The notes beneath the pieces are model-generated. The model saw nothing but the letters and a program-made list of their open reading frames with translations, was not told the origin of the DNA and made no database searches. Position numbers and translations under genes: made by a program. Shown in pieces: positions 5,503 to 5,981 of a stretch of 5,981 bases of DNA; the stretch's first letter is position 1; every line of letters starts with the position of its first letter. The stretch is from assembly GCA_030635865.1 (NCBI GenBank), contig DAOVYA010000105.1:1-5981 (forward strand), written 5' to 3'. The stretch is from Gammaproteobacteria bacterium (lineage in GTDB: Bacteria; Pseudomonadota; Gammaproteobacteria; UBA9214).

Positions 5503-5981
5503 TACGTTCCACCAAATTGACCTTCATGCTATTCATTATGCTGCTGGCTCCGTTAACAAACAGCAGTGCTGCCGGCCTGTCACAAGACATTGCATCACTA
5601 CAGCACGAATGGGCCCGGATTAAATACCAGACCAGTGAAAACCTGCAGGAAGCACAATTCGAGGCACTGGCAAAGACCGCGGAAACCATCACGGCGCGCT
5701 ACCCGAACCGCGCTGAACCACTCATCTGGGAAGGCATCATCCTCAGCACCTGGGCCGGAGCCAAAGGTGGACTGGGCGCGCTGTCCCTGGTGAAGCAGTC
5801 ACGTGACCGGCTTGAAAAAGCGCTGGCAATCAATCCGAAAGCGCTGGATGGCTCTGCCTTCACCAGCCTGGGCACACTGTATTACAAGGTACCGGGTTGG
5901 CCCATCGGGTTTGGTGATGACGAAAAGGCCGAGGAACTGCTTACAAAGGCCCTGGGAGTCAACCCGGATGGTATCGATCCC
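5499..5981 (+). CDS. Exported TPR-like protein, partial at its 3' end
   Basis: The frame is open for 161 codons to the window end with no stop. The start is set by AAGGAG 8 nt upstream and overlaps the SDR stop as ATGA. Residues 1-25 form a Sec signal peptide: basic MIRSTK, hydrophobic LTFMLFIMLLAPL, and a likely signal peptidase I cut after SAA (23-25). There is no lipobox cysteine, so the mature protein is probably periplasmic. Residues about 45-115 and 140-157 are TPR-like helix pairs ending in the typical NP turn (ALAINP 108-113, ALGVNP 151-156). The segment YKVPGWPIGFGDDEKAEELL (129-148) between repeats is conserved in a family of TatT/TPR-like proteins. It is the only exported product in the operon and may link the cytoplasmic chemistry to the envelope; that is inference. 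Confidence 0.8.
   Translation, partial: MIRSTKLTFMLFIMLLAPLTNSSAAGLSQDIASLQHEWARIKYQTSENLQEAQFEALAKTAETITARYPNRAEPLIWEGIILSTWAGAKGGLGALSLVKQSRDRLEKALAINPKALDGSAFTSLGTLYYKVPGWPIGFGDDEKAEELLTKALGVNPDGIDP

Noticed and set aside
5399..5692. Minus-strand open frame across the SDR end and TPR start
   Set aside because: It crosses a well-supported ATGA gene junction and shows no motif or ribosome binding site.
1..5981. CRISPR array, tRNA, rRNA, IS element or phage module
   Set aside because: No regularly spaced repeats, no cloverleaf or rRNA-like segments, and no transposase, integrase or structural phage proteins were seen.

Overview
The window looks like chromosomal DNA of a free-living gammaproteobacterium outside the Enterobacterales. 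The evidence is a medium GC content, a GTAG-headed REP hairpin of the kind found in Pseudomonas and related or sulfur-oxidising gammaproteobacteria, a perfect CRP/Vfr-type site, PmrA/QseB-type tandem CTTAAG boxes, and a thermostable-hemolysin (PF12261-type) gene. No species can be named from the sequence alone.

Layout. Positions 1-192 hold no gene but end in a promoter with an inverted repeat. Positions 193-786 (+) encode an unrecognised coiled-coil protein. Positions 787-895, between convergent genes, hold a weak terminator candidate and one REP hairpin. Positions 896-1558 (-) encode a small class I SAM-dependent methyltransferase. Positions 1559-1770 are a divergent control region. Positions 1771-5981 (+) hold five tightly packed genes: thermostable-hemolysin family protein, AMP-dependent acyl-activating enzyme, TenA/heme-oxygenase-like (HDO-type) putative diiron oxygenase, short-chain dehydrogenase/reductase, and an exported TPR-like protein cut by the window end. 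The junctions are a 2-nt gap, then TAATG, TGATG and ATGA overlaps, so this is one translationally coupled operon.

The most striking feature is the control region. A 17-bp tandem CTTAAG-N5-CTTAAG box faces the operon, and a near copy (14/17 identical when inverted) faces the methyltransferase. A 20-bp CRP-like palindrome lies exactly midway, 20 bp from each box. This predicts that an OmpR/PhoB-class regulator of the PmrA/QseB type, together with CRP, controls the methyltransferase and the operon as one regulon.

Together the operon resembles an uncharacterised lipid- or carboxylate-tailoring pathway: acid activation, diiron oxidation, NAD(P)H redox step, a possible acyl transfer by the hemolysin-family protein, and an exported TPR partner. 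The family assignments come from motifs; the pathway and its product are inference.
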